Part shown: piece by piece, positions 35,428 through 48,175 of the stretch | Layout of the letters: every line of letters begins with the position of its first letter | How positions within the stretch are numbered: position 1 is the stretch's first letter | NCBI GenBank assembly: GCA_050084515.1 | Contig: CM114274.1 | Coordinates: 6,696,001-6,760,000, forward strand | Direction: 5' to 3' | DNA: 64,000 bases | Origin: Blasia pusilla | Lineage: Eukaryota; Marchantiophyta; Marchantiopsida; Blasiales | Made by a program: the position numbers and the translations under genes | The notes under the pieces: model-generated | The model's database searches: none | The model's input: the letters and a program-made list of their open reading frames with translations, nothing else | What the model was told of the DNA's origin: nothing

Positions 35428-35905
35428 TGCCACATCTTTTATGATGGATCGATGAGATCTAATAGAGAGCCTTTGCGAGTATGATGGACAAGCTCAGGAG
35501 GTCGAGGATAACCAACTGAGGCCTCGAGAAACCTGAGAGAGCAGGTTTCCCCTACGTTTCGGCTCAATTGCAGCCATATAGAGAAACATATTATTTTAGG
35601 TAAGTACCATTTTGAGTACATGGTCAACTTTCTATTTTAGGAAATGTCCCTTGATCTCCTACATTAGGTCAAGAGCCAAGAAGGTGACTTGGGAGCATAG
35701 GTTACCATGGAGAGAGTTTGGGAGAGGGGAGGGGTATACCTCAAGGAGAGAGAGCTTAAAAGCTCATTCTCTCTTTGTTGAACACGAGATGGCGGAGCTA
35801 TGGTCCCTTACCTTGTGAGTGTAACCCAAGCCTCTCATTAGGAGAGTGGGTTTGGTTTGGCATTAAAAGAGACATGTGAGAGTGTACACATGTGAGAGCT
35901 ATGGT
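35428..35905 (+). repeat. Candidate LTR, copy B
   Basis: It starts TGCCACATC and follows copy A word for word in order, including CCTGAGAGAGCAGGTTTCCC, GGTTACCATGGAGAGAG, CTCATTCTCTC and GGGTTTGGTTTGG. It diverges after about 35880, so the tail is missing or replaced. It truncates the Helitron's 5' side. Confidence 0.55.
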
Positions 35906-37561
35906 GTTGTGAGAGAGATTGGATTTTTTTTTACAAAGAGAGAATGAGAGAATGAGGATTTGAAAGCTACGATGGAGGAGGTTGCTGGTGTTTGTTGTTT
36001 TTTGCAGGTTGGGGGCCCGTGTTCCCAGCATCATGGCTCACGAGAGTGCTCATCGGAGCAGGAGCCATTTGTTTCATGTTATTTTTGCTGATTTTTCGTT
36101 CGAGAAAGTGGCGCGGGGATGCGCTGCTCAAATTTTGGTAGAGATTAAGTATGGGGGCTGATTGCTCCATGTCGGTGCCCTCGGGAGCACCATGTAGCTC
36201 TTTGATTTTTTTTTTTACAGGTTTCCAATTTTCTTCGGAAGAAATCAGCGTAGAAGTCACCATCAACGGTCCGCCATCAATGGTTACCATCAATGGTCAA
36301 CTATCACCATCAACGTTCAACTATCATCATTGATGGTCAACCATCATCCGTCCATCGTCCACCGCCGCCGCTGCCGCCTAGCGGTGCTCAAAGCCGCATT
36401 CGGTCGTTGTCCGCTATTCGTTGCCATTGCCGCTATAACGGAGTGGACGATCTTCCACAGCAACCATTGATCCTTTGACTTGCAACGCCATCACGTACTT
36501 TGTTGTGGCCGCTACCATCATCGCAGTTTCGTCATCAACCAGTGATGGCAAGTGACCTCGTGTTATGGTGTTTGAGATTTCATTTCATTTTGCTATGTTG
36601 TGATTGGTAGCCGCTCGACGATGATTGAGTATTTTGCCATGACGACCGTAGCCGCAACGCACAGCCTTTTGCCATACCATGCCGCTTGTGGCCACACCGC
36701 ATCCTCTCGATCACGGAGATGATCCTTCCCTAAGGAGCAAAGCGTGTGTATTGCTGATTGAAGAGGGTATGCCGCGGAGTGCCGCATCCTGTTTTCGAGT
36801 GATATGCCGTTTTGTAGCCGTGTTGTGTCGCCAACGCCGCACCGCATATTGAGGAGGTTTTAGCACTGTCAATATGAGAGGAGTACGACTTGCTGATTGG
36901 AGGAGTTGTCTTCACGACCAAGTTGGGGTCGAGATTTATAGTTTCCGAGGAGTGACATCGACATCATTTTCAGGTTATCCATTTTGGTCTCTTACCCTGC
37001 ACGTGTGAGGGATTTCGAAGTATTGGCAAGTTATTTGGGATATCGGGTTTCATGCAAATGCTGAGAGCATCAATGATGTATGGGTTTAGGGGACATAGAC
37101 ATGTGTGGGATGTCCAGAGTTGATGAAGGTTTGTCGATGAGACGATAGATGAGTTGATATTTCGGATCACGCCGTTTGTTGCCGCACGACACACGTCTAA
37201 GTGAGAGAATGTAGATTGAGTGCCGCATGTTTAGTTTGAGTGATTGAGGGATTACTCGCGAGATTGAGAGTGATCGTGTGAGAGAGGCACAAGGGTCATC
37301 ACGGAGGGTGCTCCTCTAGTGACTTTGAATATATCCGTATGTTATCAATGTAGATGATATCTTTACTCATCCGTCTTCTCGTGAAAAATGGGGTTCATCA
37401 ACGTGGTGAACATCGAAGCCCCATTACACAGACTATAAGTCATCACTACAAACTTGAACGAGCCTTATCTCGTTCTACACGCACTCTTCTCCACATCCGC
37501 TTTAGAAATCTGAAATCTGGTAATATCCTAACTACAAGTCAATCCTACCGAAATACTTTGC
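35906..37561. other. Retroelement leader-like stretch
   Basis: Bases 36258-36345 form a degenerate short tandem repeat of CCATCAA(C/T)GGT(C/T)AAC-like units. The rest has no recognisable domain on either strand. From its position it may be leader or gag sequence of a gypsy element. Confidence 0.35.
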
Positions 37562-37924
37562 CTACGACATTCTATCAAATTGATCATCTACCTTCGAAAG
37601 AGGGTAGTCGTCCCTCACCGTGACTTTATCCAACGCACGATAATCAACACAAAGTCTTATCTTCACATCCTTCTTCTTCACAAAGCGAAAGAACACTCCA
37701 TAAAGTGACTTGCTAGTTTTGATGTAACCCTTTTCTAAGAGCTCACTCAACTCCTTTTTCAACTCAAAAAGTTCCTCCTTATTCAATCTATATGGGGCCC
37801 GTGAAGATGGTTGAGACTCTGGGATGACCTCTATCTTATGATCGATTGCCCTATGTGGTGACTTGACTCCTCTCAAGAAATGGTTCATGTTTGGTCTTGG
37901 TTTCCTAATCTTGACCATAAACAC
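37562..37924 (-). pseudogene. Ty3/gypsy reverse transcriptase N-terminal fragment
   Basis: An open frame of about 120 residues contains 'HRAIDHKIEVIPESQP', 'SRAPYRLNKEEL', 'LLEKGYIKTSKSLYG', 'FVKKKD' and 'RLCVDYRALDKVTV', the canonical start of the chromovirus-type reverse transcriptase. It stops before the YxDD catalytic motif. Orientation is opposite to the integrase tail at 38.0 kb, so two different insertions meet here. Confidence 0.8.
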
Positions 37925-38019
37925 ATGAATTTCTCAACCTTGTTCGCATCTCATCTCTTGTGTCTCTTCCAAGAGATCATTCCAACCTGTAAACCATCCT
38001 AGCGTGAGCCGGCTAGAGT

Positions 38020-38625
38020 TAAGATGTTTCGCTTGGTGCTCATTTGCTTATGAGAGTTGCGATGGTTTGGAAGGACCACATACATAACTATGCGCTATGC
38101 CACCTTCCCACTATTGACGTTACGATTGATCCCTTGGTTGATCCGAACTCAATGGTAATTGTTGTAGGCTTTTATTATGCGTTGAGGTATTCTACTACTT
38201 AGGAAAATTATTATTGGCCAACAATCTGCATGTTTCATTAGGTAGACTATGTCTATTTTCAATAAACGACACCTACACGTTGCGCGTGATTGTAGGATGC
38301 TTCATCTTGAGAGTGCATGATATATTTACATCTAGTTTTCTCTTATTCGAGGGACGTGATGGTATAGTTTGAAAGGATTATGTGAATAATAGTGCATCAT
38401 GTAACCTTCCTAACATTTACGATATACTGGATCCGAGCTTAACAATAGTTCTTAAAGGCTTGCGTTATGCGTTTTACCTGTGGTGAAGCCATTATGCTAG
38501 TCTCGGATCGATGTTTGATAGGGTGGCACGTGGCATGTCTTAAGCCACCTCTCATTAGGATTCCCGAAGGATGATGGATATGTCTAAGATATTCATAGAG
38601 TATATATTAGGTAGTTTTACATCCA
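38020..38625 (+). pseudogene. Ty3/gypsy post-integrase region with PHD-like finger
   Basis: Frame pieces read 'DYVYFQ' (38240), 'EGRDGIV' (38345, across a stop) and then a PHD-like stretch at about 38461-38610: 'TCGEAIMLVSDRC', 'GWHVACLKPPL', 'PEG', stop, 'WICLRYS'. The C/H spacing follows a C4-H-C3 PHD finger, with two zinc ligands changed (Cys to Ser in 'LVSD', Cys to Tyr at the end). The tail upstream of the finger is similar to that of the relic at 1980-2250. Candidate LTRs follow at 38776. Confidence 0.55.
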
Positions 38626-38775
38626 AACTTTGTGTTTGTCATACGCATGACAAGAAGGCAACTAAAATTTGGGCCACATAAGCACCAAACCTTTTCGCTC
38701 TCAGTATCCTTGAGATGTGTGTCATGGAAGACAGGGATATATAGCTATCTAGAGTTAGAGGAATCTGACCATTAA

Positions 38776-38925
38776 CTATGGGGGCGATTGGAGATGTTTT
38801 GATATTCGATTGTCTTAATGTTTGCATGCCATGAGTTTGCATGGTATCTTGTGTGTTTGTGTGTGTATTTGATGACAAAAATGTATATTTTATAGCAATA
38901 CATATACACGCACGATAGTTATTAC
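38776..38925 (+). repeat. Candidate LTR tail, copy D
   Basis: It matches the last 150 bp of copies A and C: GTTTGCATGCCATGAG, TGATGACAAAAATGTAT, and an ending near CGCACGATAG. Its 5' part is missing, and it runs almost directly into copy C. Confidence 0.5.
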
Positions 38926-38929
38926 ATCT

Positions 38930-39531
38930 TTTAGGATATATCGATGAGATTTGGTAGAGCACCCTTGAGGATATTAGAGGACAACCTCGAGAGGTCGAGT
39001 ATGATCTATTGAGGCATCATATAACTTGAGAGCACAAGTCTCCCCTTCGCTTTCGCTCATTTGGAGGTGTGTATAAAACTTTGCTATTTCGCATATATTC
39101 TTATTAATTTTATAGTTGACTTCCTACTTTGGGAAGTTTCTTTTAATCCCCTACAACAATTCAAGAGCCAAGAAGGTGACTTGCTAGCATATGTTACCAT
39201 GGAGAGAGCTTAGTAGAGGTAAGGGGATACACCCAATGAGAGAGAGCTTTAGAGCTCATTCTCTCCTTATTGAGCCTTTTAGCATGAGGCAGTAGAGCTA
39301 TTTTCCTCCTTGCCTTGTGAGTAATCCAAGTCTATCATCTGGAGAGTGGGTTTGGTTAGACATATGAGATATGATGTTTGTGAGAGATATTTGAATGTTT
39401 GTGATTTATGGAGATATTTTCATACTCGGTCGTCTCGACAATGATGTTTAGATGTTGTGATTTAGTATGGTATCTTATGTGCTTTTTGTGACAATGATGT
39501 ATATTGTATAGCGATGTGTATGCTTACGACA
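38930..39531 (+). repeat. Candidate LTR, copy C
   Basis: Collinear with copy A over its whole length, from GATGAGATTTGGTAGAG to CTTACGACA. Together with D it forms a tail-plus-complete LTR pair behind the PHD-bearing gypsy relic, as expected for a 3' LTR region. Confidence 0.55.
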
Positions 39532-42500
39532 ACTCCTTGCCACACTTTGCTTGCATAACTAAAGATTTTTATGGCAGCCTTCGCCATGTTGAGCTTGATT
39601 TGCTCTACCAACTCAAAATCATAAGTTCTCACTAATAATTTTCACAAGCATTCCCAGTGATTCACTTGTTTTATCATAGTAGGAGTAACTCATACGATCA
39701 TGCTAGGGAAGCATGTAGCAATAATCTATTTATTGTTTATCTCAAATAGGGAAGAACTAAGGGAAAGTCTTCTTTCGATTCAAATGGGAAAGGAATAATT
39801 AAAGTAAGGAGGACTCGGGGATTCATTTACGGCACTTGAGAGTTTAGGATGAAGGAAATGGAAGGAAAATTTCATCCTCCATGGTGAAGTAGGGAGCAAG
39901 AGAAAGTGTGGGGCCCAACATTTTCATTTTTATAGCAACTTGAGTGAAGGCCACGATACAAAGGAAGAAGGGAGTGGAGCAACGCAATATGCATTTGTAG
40001 AAAAAAAGTAGATTAACAATCAAAGGTAAAGCTTAGGCAAGACACAAATGGACATTACTTTGCACTCAAGTATCAAAATAACAGGCCCTTTGTTTCATAT
40101 ATTTCATGACTTCCTAATCTATGACGTAATCAAATCCAATCCTAGGCCTCCATCAACGTACTTGGCCATAGAAGCTCCGAATTTGTTGTCAATAGTTTCC
40201 TCTCTTATCTTATATTTCCGATAAGTTCCATTATGTCCAAATGGTTCGATGGACATAAGCTTTAGTAGATTTTTTGATTAAATGGTTTGTCATATTTATT
40301 TATTTTATTATAGAATTTTATCTATTAATAATAGCTATGCACAATAGAGAGATTATGTCATTCATCGAAATCAAATGGCAAAGAATTTTGGTAGTAAGGA
40401 GCATTGGAAATCCAACCTAAGAGATTGGTTATTTGAAGGAAGAATGAGGGCACATAGAATGACAAGTTGAAGACTTGTACCAAAGATTAGGGGAGATTCT
40501 TTAAGAGATGATCACCGTATGTACATGGTGGTTGATAATTGCCACTTGTGGAGAAATAGGTGCACATGCCATAACATATTGGATTATTCTCATCCAAGTT
40601 TGCCGGAAAAAAAAATGTATTTCATATAGAGAGGCTATAAGCGCTAAGATGAAGCTAGATAAAAAGTTGTAAACATTGAGCAAATCAAAGCAAAGCTTTA
40701 ACTTCCCCACATGTAAAGGATTTCTCAGCAGGTTGGCTATATTTCCGCTTACATTTATTTATGAACTTCATTATTTTTGTAACATGCATAAATTATGTCA
40801 TGTTTGATCTTCCGTAGTATTCTCCATAAAATATAGTGACAACATCCATAGTCCCCTTCAAATGTATAAGAATCCACTTCAAAAGCTAGTAAATTTCCTT
40901 GGATCTACCATTTATTGGCTAATCATACTTATAAAATGTGTTATGTCTCGTCTAGTACACCCCATTTCATATATCAAATTCCTGTCACTTTCTTCTTTTA
41001 TGGTATTATACGACGTTCAAAAGAGGTGGAAACAAGAAGCCATAGGAGTGCTTATTTATTATAACTTTGCATCATCCATCCAAAATGTGCGAATATCTTA
41101 TTGTTGGACTTCCTTTGATTTGAGATATTTATAATATATATATTTTCTTATCCCTATGGAGGTATTTGCTTAAGATACTTGATGTGCAATCTAGGTGCTT
41201 CATATGGGCTCTTTGATAAGAACCATCTTTAGTCTCTTAATGCCTCAATACATGATACCAAAATGACATAACTAAATGAACGTGAATTTTCCAACTTCTT
41301 GAAAAACATAAAACGATCAAATTAACCCTTGGTACAACCTTGCTTGATCATAAAGATATTAAGCCTTTTGAACATCCATACTTTGTTTTAGTCCATAGAA
41401 AAACTATAATATAACAAAAATAGTATATTTCCATTTTTTCATAATCTCGTTAAACTTTTGAGAGTTTGCTTTAGAGCAATGAATTCAAATTTTCCATAAG
41501 AAATAAATCGAACTCATTTATTGACATGGAGATAGTTTTTCAAATTAATTGAATGGGATAGAAATATCTACAATGGGCATGGAAGGAAGCAAAGAGAGGT
41601 CAACATATTATTTTCCAATAAAATAGTTCTGAATATGAAAACATTATTTTTATTGAATATTACCTTATAATTATATTACATAATAATGATATTGTAAATA
41701 CTGAAGAGAACTTAATAAGAATATGATATCATGATAACAACTTGTGGGCATTTAATGCTTATTGCCCTCAAATTACTCTTTAACATACTAATTATTAAAA
41801 TTTATTTTAATGAAAATATCATTGCACTTTAGAATTTGTTATGAATGTTATATGCTTAGAGTTCCAAATTTAGTATTATAGTGAATGTAATGTGGGATGG
41901 AATTACATAAAATTCAAAGATTTTTAAACGGGTACATGTAAGCCTTTATATTGTGGAGTATGAGTATTAAGATCTTCTTAAAATCAATGAGTATTACGAA
42001 AAACTTCTAACAACTTTTCTAATCAAACGTTGGGAAAAACCCATGTAGAAAGAGACAAATTAGAGCTCGGGGGGTCCAAAATAATAGACTCGCCTCAATG
42101 AAGATGTTCACTTTATATCCATGTATTTGGTTCCTTTTTTTTTATGTTGTACTGCATTTATTATTTTTTATACTTCAAATTATTTATGTCAAATTTTCTA
42201 CAAAACATTTCAAAGTGCCACTAACCTGAGACTTTCTCTACGTACAAGGACTTGATACTACGGGGAAGCCCCATTGCATATTATATACTCGTATCATATT
42301 CATTTTACAAGTGGATTCAAATGTATTTTGAAAATATGGCTTACAAAGAATTAGGTATTTTTGAGGTATTTGTTATTGCTTTATGGGATCATCAAGAACT
42401 TTCTGATTTACCTTTCATGTCTCTTTTCAACTTTACTACTTTTCTTTTTAACTAATGATAAAAACTAATCACCCTAAGTGTATATTTAAGTTTATGTACT

Positions 42501-42610
42501 TTTTTTGGGTGGTGCCATAGGTTCCATGCATTGGAATGGTCCTTGGTCTCAATGTTATAAATAGTTAACAATGCATGTTAAATCATGGGCCTTAAAATAT
42601 ATTTTATATT

Positions 42611-42863
42611 AAGTCCCAAAAAGTCTATATACACATGAGTATATAGACTTTATATATATATGGAAAATATGAAAAAGTCTATATACACATGAGTATATAG
42701 ACTTTATATGTATATATATATATATGAAAATATGAAAAAAGTCTATATACACACGATGGGATGTTCAATTTCATCTCCACGATGTTAAAAACAAGGTTGT
42801 TACTTAATGTTGGTGAATTTTTTGGGAGTAAGGTGACTTCTTGTAGTATATAGACTTTTTCCA
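42611..42863. repeat. Repeated 13-bp hairpin with distal inverted copy
   Basis: AAAGTCTATATAC and GTATATAGACTTT form a hairpin (42620-42632 with 42639-42651, loop ACATGA). The hairpin is repeated about 55 bp on. A third left arm near 42739 pairs at a distance with GTATATAGACTTTTTC near 42846-42863, enclosing a 90-bp core. The arrangement resembles a foldback element that has duplicated its end. Confidence 0.65.
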
Positions 42864-43606
42864 TATATTGTCACCACCCCATGTTTTTAACATAGTGGAG
42901 TTTATATTCACATATTTTCCATATGTATATACATATAAAGGGTGTTTGACAAAATAGTTTCTAACCCCTACTAATTATTGAACCATAACCCTCGAGCTCG
43001 TTGGACTTATGGAAAAAATGTTGAGATGCATCCCTTTCCGAATTCTCTTACAATACCTTACGAAAAGCTTTGACCATTCTTTGAATAACTTGGTTATGCA
43101 TAATATGTGATACCTTTTGCGGGCTAGAATTCCAATTGAAACATGTGATTTAACCCTTGATGGCAATAAAATCATCATAGCACTTCCATTAACATACTCA
43201 ACTCCACGCATAATTACAACACTTGAGAGTTTGATGTTTGTGTCTTGATATATAGATCTCACTCTTAAACTTTTGTATGAGCTCTTAGTAATAGCTCCAT
43301 TAGTGTTGAGATCAGATAATAACGTTTTATGAATACTTTAATAATATCTTATTACAAACAAGGGTAATTTTTTGCTCCATATTTAATGCCCTTGATGTAC
43401 TACCAATAGATAATATAAAAAAAAAAAAAATATTTGGATATTCTTGTGGCAACCTATCAAAATAAATAATATGTATTTGTGTCCCATAAGTATGTTATGC
43501 ATATAATGTAAATTTTCTAATGAAAGGGGAGATATTTTCTTCCTTGTGGGTCAACTGGTTCTATAATAGACCATACATTACATGGCTGAGTTAATTTTGG
43601 GTTTTT

Positions 43607-43625
43607 ATATATATATATATATATA
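43607..43625. repeat. TA microsatellite
   Basis: A short uninterrupted TA dinucleotide run. Confidence 0.7.
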
Positions 43626-43636
43626 GAGATCATTTG

Positions 43637-43705
43637 TGATCTTTAAACTTGTGCATGGTATAGATATCAATACATGCCAAAAACCATGCACAAGTTTAAA
43701 GATCA
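43637..43705. repeat. Perfect hairpin, 23-bp arms
   Basis: Arm 43637-43659 (TGATCTTTAAACTTGTGC...) pairs exactly with 43683-43705 around a 23-base loop. It could be a small MITE core or a foldback transcript. There is no gene nearby. Confidence 0.85.
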
Positions 43706-44889
43706 TAATTTGGTGTATGGTTGTGATCATGTAATATTATACCAAAATCCCATAACATATTTAATTATGGAGCAAAAACTTCCCACTCACATCTCTTCCC
43801 TCCTAGCTTCATGATCAGGTATTAGGATGCCAAGAATCTTGAGCAAGTGGTTTTATAGTGTCATGAGTTTGCATTAAGTGTGTTTGCAGGTAGTAAAGGT
43901 TTCTGAATTCTAGTGAATTGTCATAGAATGAGTGAATTTTATGCATCGAGGTATCGTGAGATATTAACATGCAAAAAAATGTGAACTAGTATATTTTGTT
44001 GTGTTACAAGTATACATGGAGTAGGGTCCATCGAGAAGGATTCATAGTTTTAGATCTTCCTTATGGAATTTATTGAAATTTAGTTGCTACACATGTGTGA
44101 CATGTCGTGCACACACATCAGTACACAACGTACATCGTTGTTGCGACCATACACTAAAATAAAAAAAACCACCCAAAATATCATATTAATATGTATATGA
44201 TCAAACAAATCCTTTCAGATCTCTAATTGTGTGTGAGAGAGAGAAATCCTTGTAAAAGTGAGTCGCATTGTTAATTGATGAGGAGACTATTGATGAAATA
44301 CCAATACTAACTATTTGGACCAAGAACATATATCTTATGGAATATCAAGAACAAAAGCACTAACAAATTATTCATCTCTTTATTGAGATTCGTCATTTGG
44401 GGAAAATAGTCAAGAAAGAAGGTGTAGTTGATAAGTACATCAACTGTGGCGTGTCAAGTCTGATGACTCTTGAAGCTAAACAAATTTAGAATTATGGAGA
44501 CTATGAAAGACCTTTCAACAGTGCTCACATAAGATGACACGCTACTAGGTCTATAGGGGTTTATGCAGCTCCATTGCGAGACTATTTTCTTAAGAGTAGC
44601 TATTTGCCACTCCATTACGATTGCACTGTTACAAGTCTAGATCTAGACTGTTACAAGTCTAGATCATGCAACTCTATTGTAATTCCATTACGGATTTTTT
44701 TTTGGTTTATTTCATGTAGTTTTGCAAGTCCACACAATTGTGTTCACTTCTTGATTGAATCAACTAATACACAACTCATAAAATCATGAAGTGAGATCTA
44801 TGGATTGGAATACTCTAACGTGCTCGATAGCGAGCACATAGTGAGAATAATTTGAATAGAAAAACCAAAAAGAAGTTGAAAAGAAGGGG

Positions 44890-46560
44890 ACTATCTGCTT
44901 GATTTGGAAGATACTCGAGCCTTCGAGGAGTATTAAGTTGAAGTATGCACAATTCATATAGGAGATTTAATGATAAACTCGAAATCTTTGGAAAAATACA
45001 TCAAGAGACGGATGAGTATGTGATCATTTACATCTATGACATAATCATATATCCGAAGTTACTAAAGGAGCACGATTGACATTTGAGAGCGGCGTAGTGG
45101 AAACTACGAGCGAATTCGGAAAAGAGTGAGTTTGTATTGCGCAAGATCATGTTCTTGGGTCATGTGGTTAGCATAGATGGAGTAAGTTTGCATGTGGATA
45201 AGGTGAAAGCGATTTCCAAGTGGAAATTTTCTTCTATAGTAAAGGGAATGTAGAGATTCATCAGAGCTATTCAGTTTAACTCGACTTACGTGAAAAACTT
45301 TTCAGGAAAAGTGAGACCTTGCACAAATTGGATTGCAAAGTTTGCTAACACATCGTGGACCCAAAAATCGAATGAGGCATTCAACCGAGTCAAGGAGATC
45401 CCATCGTAGGTGCTAGTGCTGAAGCTTAATTAGTTCAACAAATTGTTCGAGGTACATATTGATATTAGTGATTTTGCAATTACATGAAGGTTGGTGTAGG
45501 AAGGAAGACATGTAGCGTACGAGAGCAAGAAACTTAGCGACACTAGACGGAGATGATCCACTAATGAGAAAGTTTTTTCGTGGTGGTACATTTCTTGAGA
45601 AAGTGACATCACTATTTGGGAATTCATCACATGAAGGACACCCTTCATGTGATGAATAATGAGCGAGAACCCTCAGGTACTCGCTCGCTTGAGGAAGCGA
45701 GCGAGTAGCTAAGGAAGCTGAAGTAAGGCAAGAAGGTGGCCAACATAAGTTTGAGGCATGGTTTTCTAAGGTTTAAGTAGAGCAGGATCTCTGTGGGCAA
45801 AGATAGACTACGGACCAAGGTGTTAGTAGGATGTCACGGCATACCCTTGGCAGGATATAAAGGGAAGAAATCCACGTTGGTTGTTTTGACTAAGAGGTTC
45901 TTTTGGCCCAACATGAAAAAGGATATTACTCAGTATGTGAAGACGTGTGTGACTTGCCACGCGAATAGAGTTTCTTATGTAAAGAAACAAGGCTTGCTTC
46001 ACCCTTTTTTGAAGAACCCTTCCAAAATGTGAGTATGGACTTCATTACGAGTCTTCCGCACTTTGAGGGATATAACGCTATACTTGTGGTAGTTGATCGA
46101 TTCAGCAAGTTGGGGAGATTCGTGCCGACGGTGGACTCCATACGGCCTATAGGACTTCTCAAATATTCTTGGATAGTTGGTGGCGAGCTCATGAGTTACC
46201 TAGGAGTATTTTTTCAGAGCGAGATCCAAATTTTATCAGTGCTTTTTGGAAGCACTTATTCAAAAGGTTTAGGACCAAACAAAGTGTTAGTACCGCCTTC
46301 CATCACTAAACACATGGACAAACAAAAAAGGTAAACTCGATCATGAATCAATACTTAAGGAATTACGTGAGTGCATAACAATGAGATTGGGCGAAGTGGA
46401 TAAGTATGGCTGAGTATTGTTACAATTGAACCAAGCATTCTGCAACTAGAAAATCTCCATTTCTTTAGGCATATGGATGTGAGCCTGAAGGACCTCTTGA
46501 TCTGGCCCTTTCGATGGGTACTTCATTGGCATAAACCCGACAAGAAACCGTATAAGGTTT
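44890..46560 (+). pseudogene. Ty3/gypsy RT-RNase H-integrase relic
   Basis: In order on the plus strand: 'DEYVIIYIYDIIIYPKLLKEHD' split by decay (45020, where the YxDD motif has become YIYD), 'FLGHVVSIDGV' (45150), an RNase H start 'VHIDISDFAI' (45450), an integrase zinc region 'VLTKRFFWPNMKKDI' with 'VKTCVTCHANR' (45880-45970), the integrase core 'MDFITSLPHFEGYNAILVV' with 'VDRFSKLGRF' (46030-46130), and 'TKHSATRKSPF' (46430). Multiple stops and a degraded second catalytic region make it inactive. It differs from the PHD-bearing family. Confidence 0.8.
45622..45707. repeat. Two adjacent perfect hairpins inside gypsy pol
   Basis: Hairpin one: 45622-45637 with 45642-45657 (16-bp arms, loop ACAC). 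Hairpin two: 45678-45690 with 45695-45707 (13-bp arms, loop GAGG). They lie between the RNase H and integrase zinc regions, where intact elements should be coding. Confidence 0.85.
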
Positions 46561-48175
46561 GTTAGTGGAGATGTGAGAATAGGAGGAACGGGCAAGAAGA
46601 AGTCTTGCAAGGCTTAACCTAGACGTCTAATCAAGATTATCTTAGAGACAATCTTGAAATAGACATAAACTTAAATGAAAGGGTGTTGGGTCTTAAGGTG
46701 ATTACTAAGTGCCATACCAAGATACTTGAGGAAAGTATTCATTTATGGGTGAGAGCATTGGATGAGTATTGTAGAAAAACCTAAAAATATCGGAGTATGT
46801 TGCAACTTTAAGAAATAATCATAAGCATTCCGACATGATAGGAACATATATAGTTGAGGGTACGTAGCTACCATATTTTGGCCTTGTGGATGAGATTTTG
46901 GATTTGGAATTATAGTTATTATGACTAATTTTCCTACTTGTGGATGAGATCGGACTAACAAATTCTACGAGGGTAGGCCCAATTCATATTCATGGTGAGT
47001 GTGGTATCTTCAAAAGCAATGTTTGATTACCAACAAGATGTTTGGGAGAGTGACAAGACAATCATAATTTCCTCCCATGTTAAAGAATGCTTTATGTTGA
47101 ACATCTATCTTTAGAGGGATGGAAGTTTGCATTGACACATGTTCATCGCAGTCGATATCCACTCCAAGAGGTGGGCTGAGTACTATCTAATACAAACCCA
47201 AAATTAGTAATGTGTCATGAACTATTCATCTAAATGAGCTACGATGTACTTCAATATAATAATTTATTGTGAGAAATTTATGAAACATAATTTTTTCCTA
47301 AAGATCTATCAACCCATCATCCTCTTTATCTATGTTCTTTTGTCTTTCGTGAATTTGAATAACTACACAAAGTCTACTTACAATTCTCCAAGGCGATCAA
47401 TTTGAATTTGTTGGTATAATCCTTCAAGGTTGTGGTTTCGTAATTGACAGATATTTGCTTCATTACAAACCTCCAACATTTGTACGCACTTTTATGATGA
47501 TAATTTTTTTGTCAAGATTATCGCAGAATTAGCAATGAAAGAAGGAAATATATATTATTATGGGAGAGTGCCTTCCTGATTTGCAAACACATATATGCTT
47601 TACACGTGACAACTGGGCAGAAAGAAGATGAATTTGAATTTTTGTGCAACATCGTTAATCTATTCCCTTCACGCGCTATACATTAACTCTACAAAAACTT
47701 TTTTATTTCCCGTGCATCTCACATGCTCCTTACTAGTAGTTATTCTGATAAAGGATTAATTCACTTGAACATTTTCCTAATTGTTAGCTATATTATTATG
47801 GATGAACATCTTTTTGATTTTCAAACACATGATATTCGGGCAAACAAAAGTATGTTTTTTTCATACGATGGGAAATAATAAAATATTTTATGGATAGCAA
47901 GATTTTTTTGGTTTGAATTTACATGAAGAACGATTAATCTTGTGTAGGCTGACCTTGTACACTAGTATTTTCTAGAGGAGAGGAAAATATTAGTTATCAA
48001 CCAGGAATGATTTTATGAAAAAAAGGATGTTTTCTTTAAAATATGTGAGAGGAGGGGATAAGGTTAAAATTTGAGTAAGATATGATAAAAGATAGTCTTG
48101 GATTTTCAACAAGGGAGGGATTCATTTTCAAACTATCACATTTTTTAAAATATATGGATGAAAAATGAAATTTAA
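46561..48175. other. Gene-free stretch with a Helitron-like end
   Basis: There is no coding signal. GACCTTGTACACTAG followed by T at 47951-47966 resembles a Helitron 3' end (CTAG|T), and ATTATTATGGGAGAGTGCC near 47555 resembles the 5' part of the family seen at 55151. Confidence 0.35.

Larger units (their letters stand above)
39532..44880. other. AT-rich gene-free stretch
   Basis: No frame shows a known domain. The structures I can support are the hairpin cluster at 42611-42863, a TA run at 43607-43625, a poly-A tract near 43420 and a 23-bp hairpin at 43637-43705. Confidence 0.45.
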
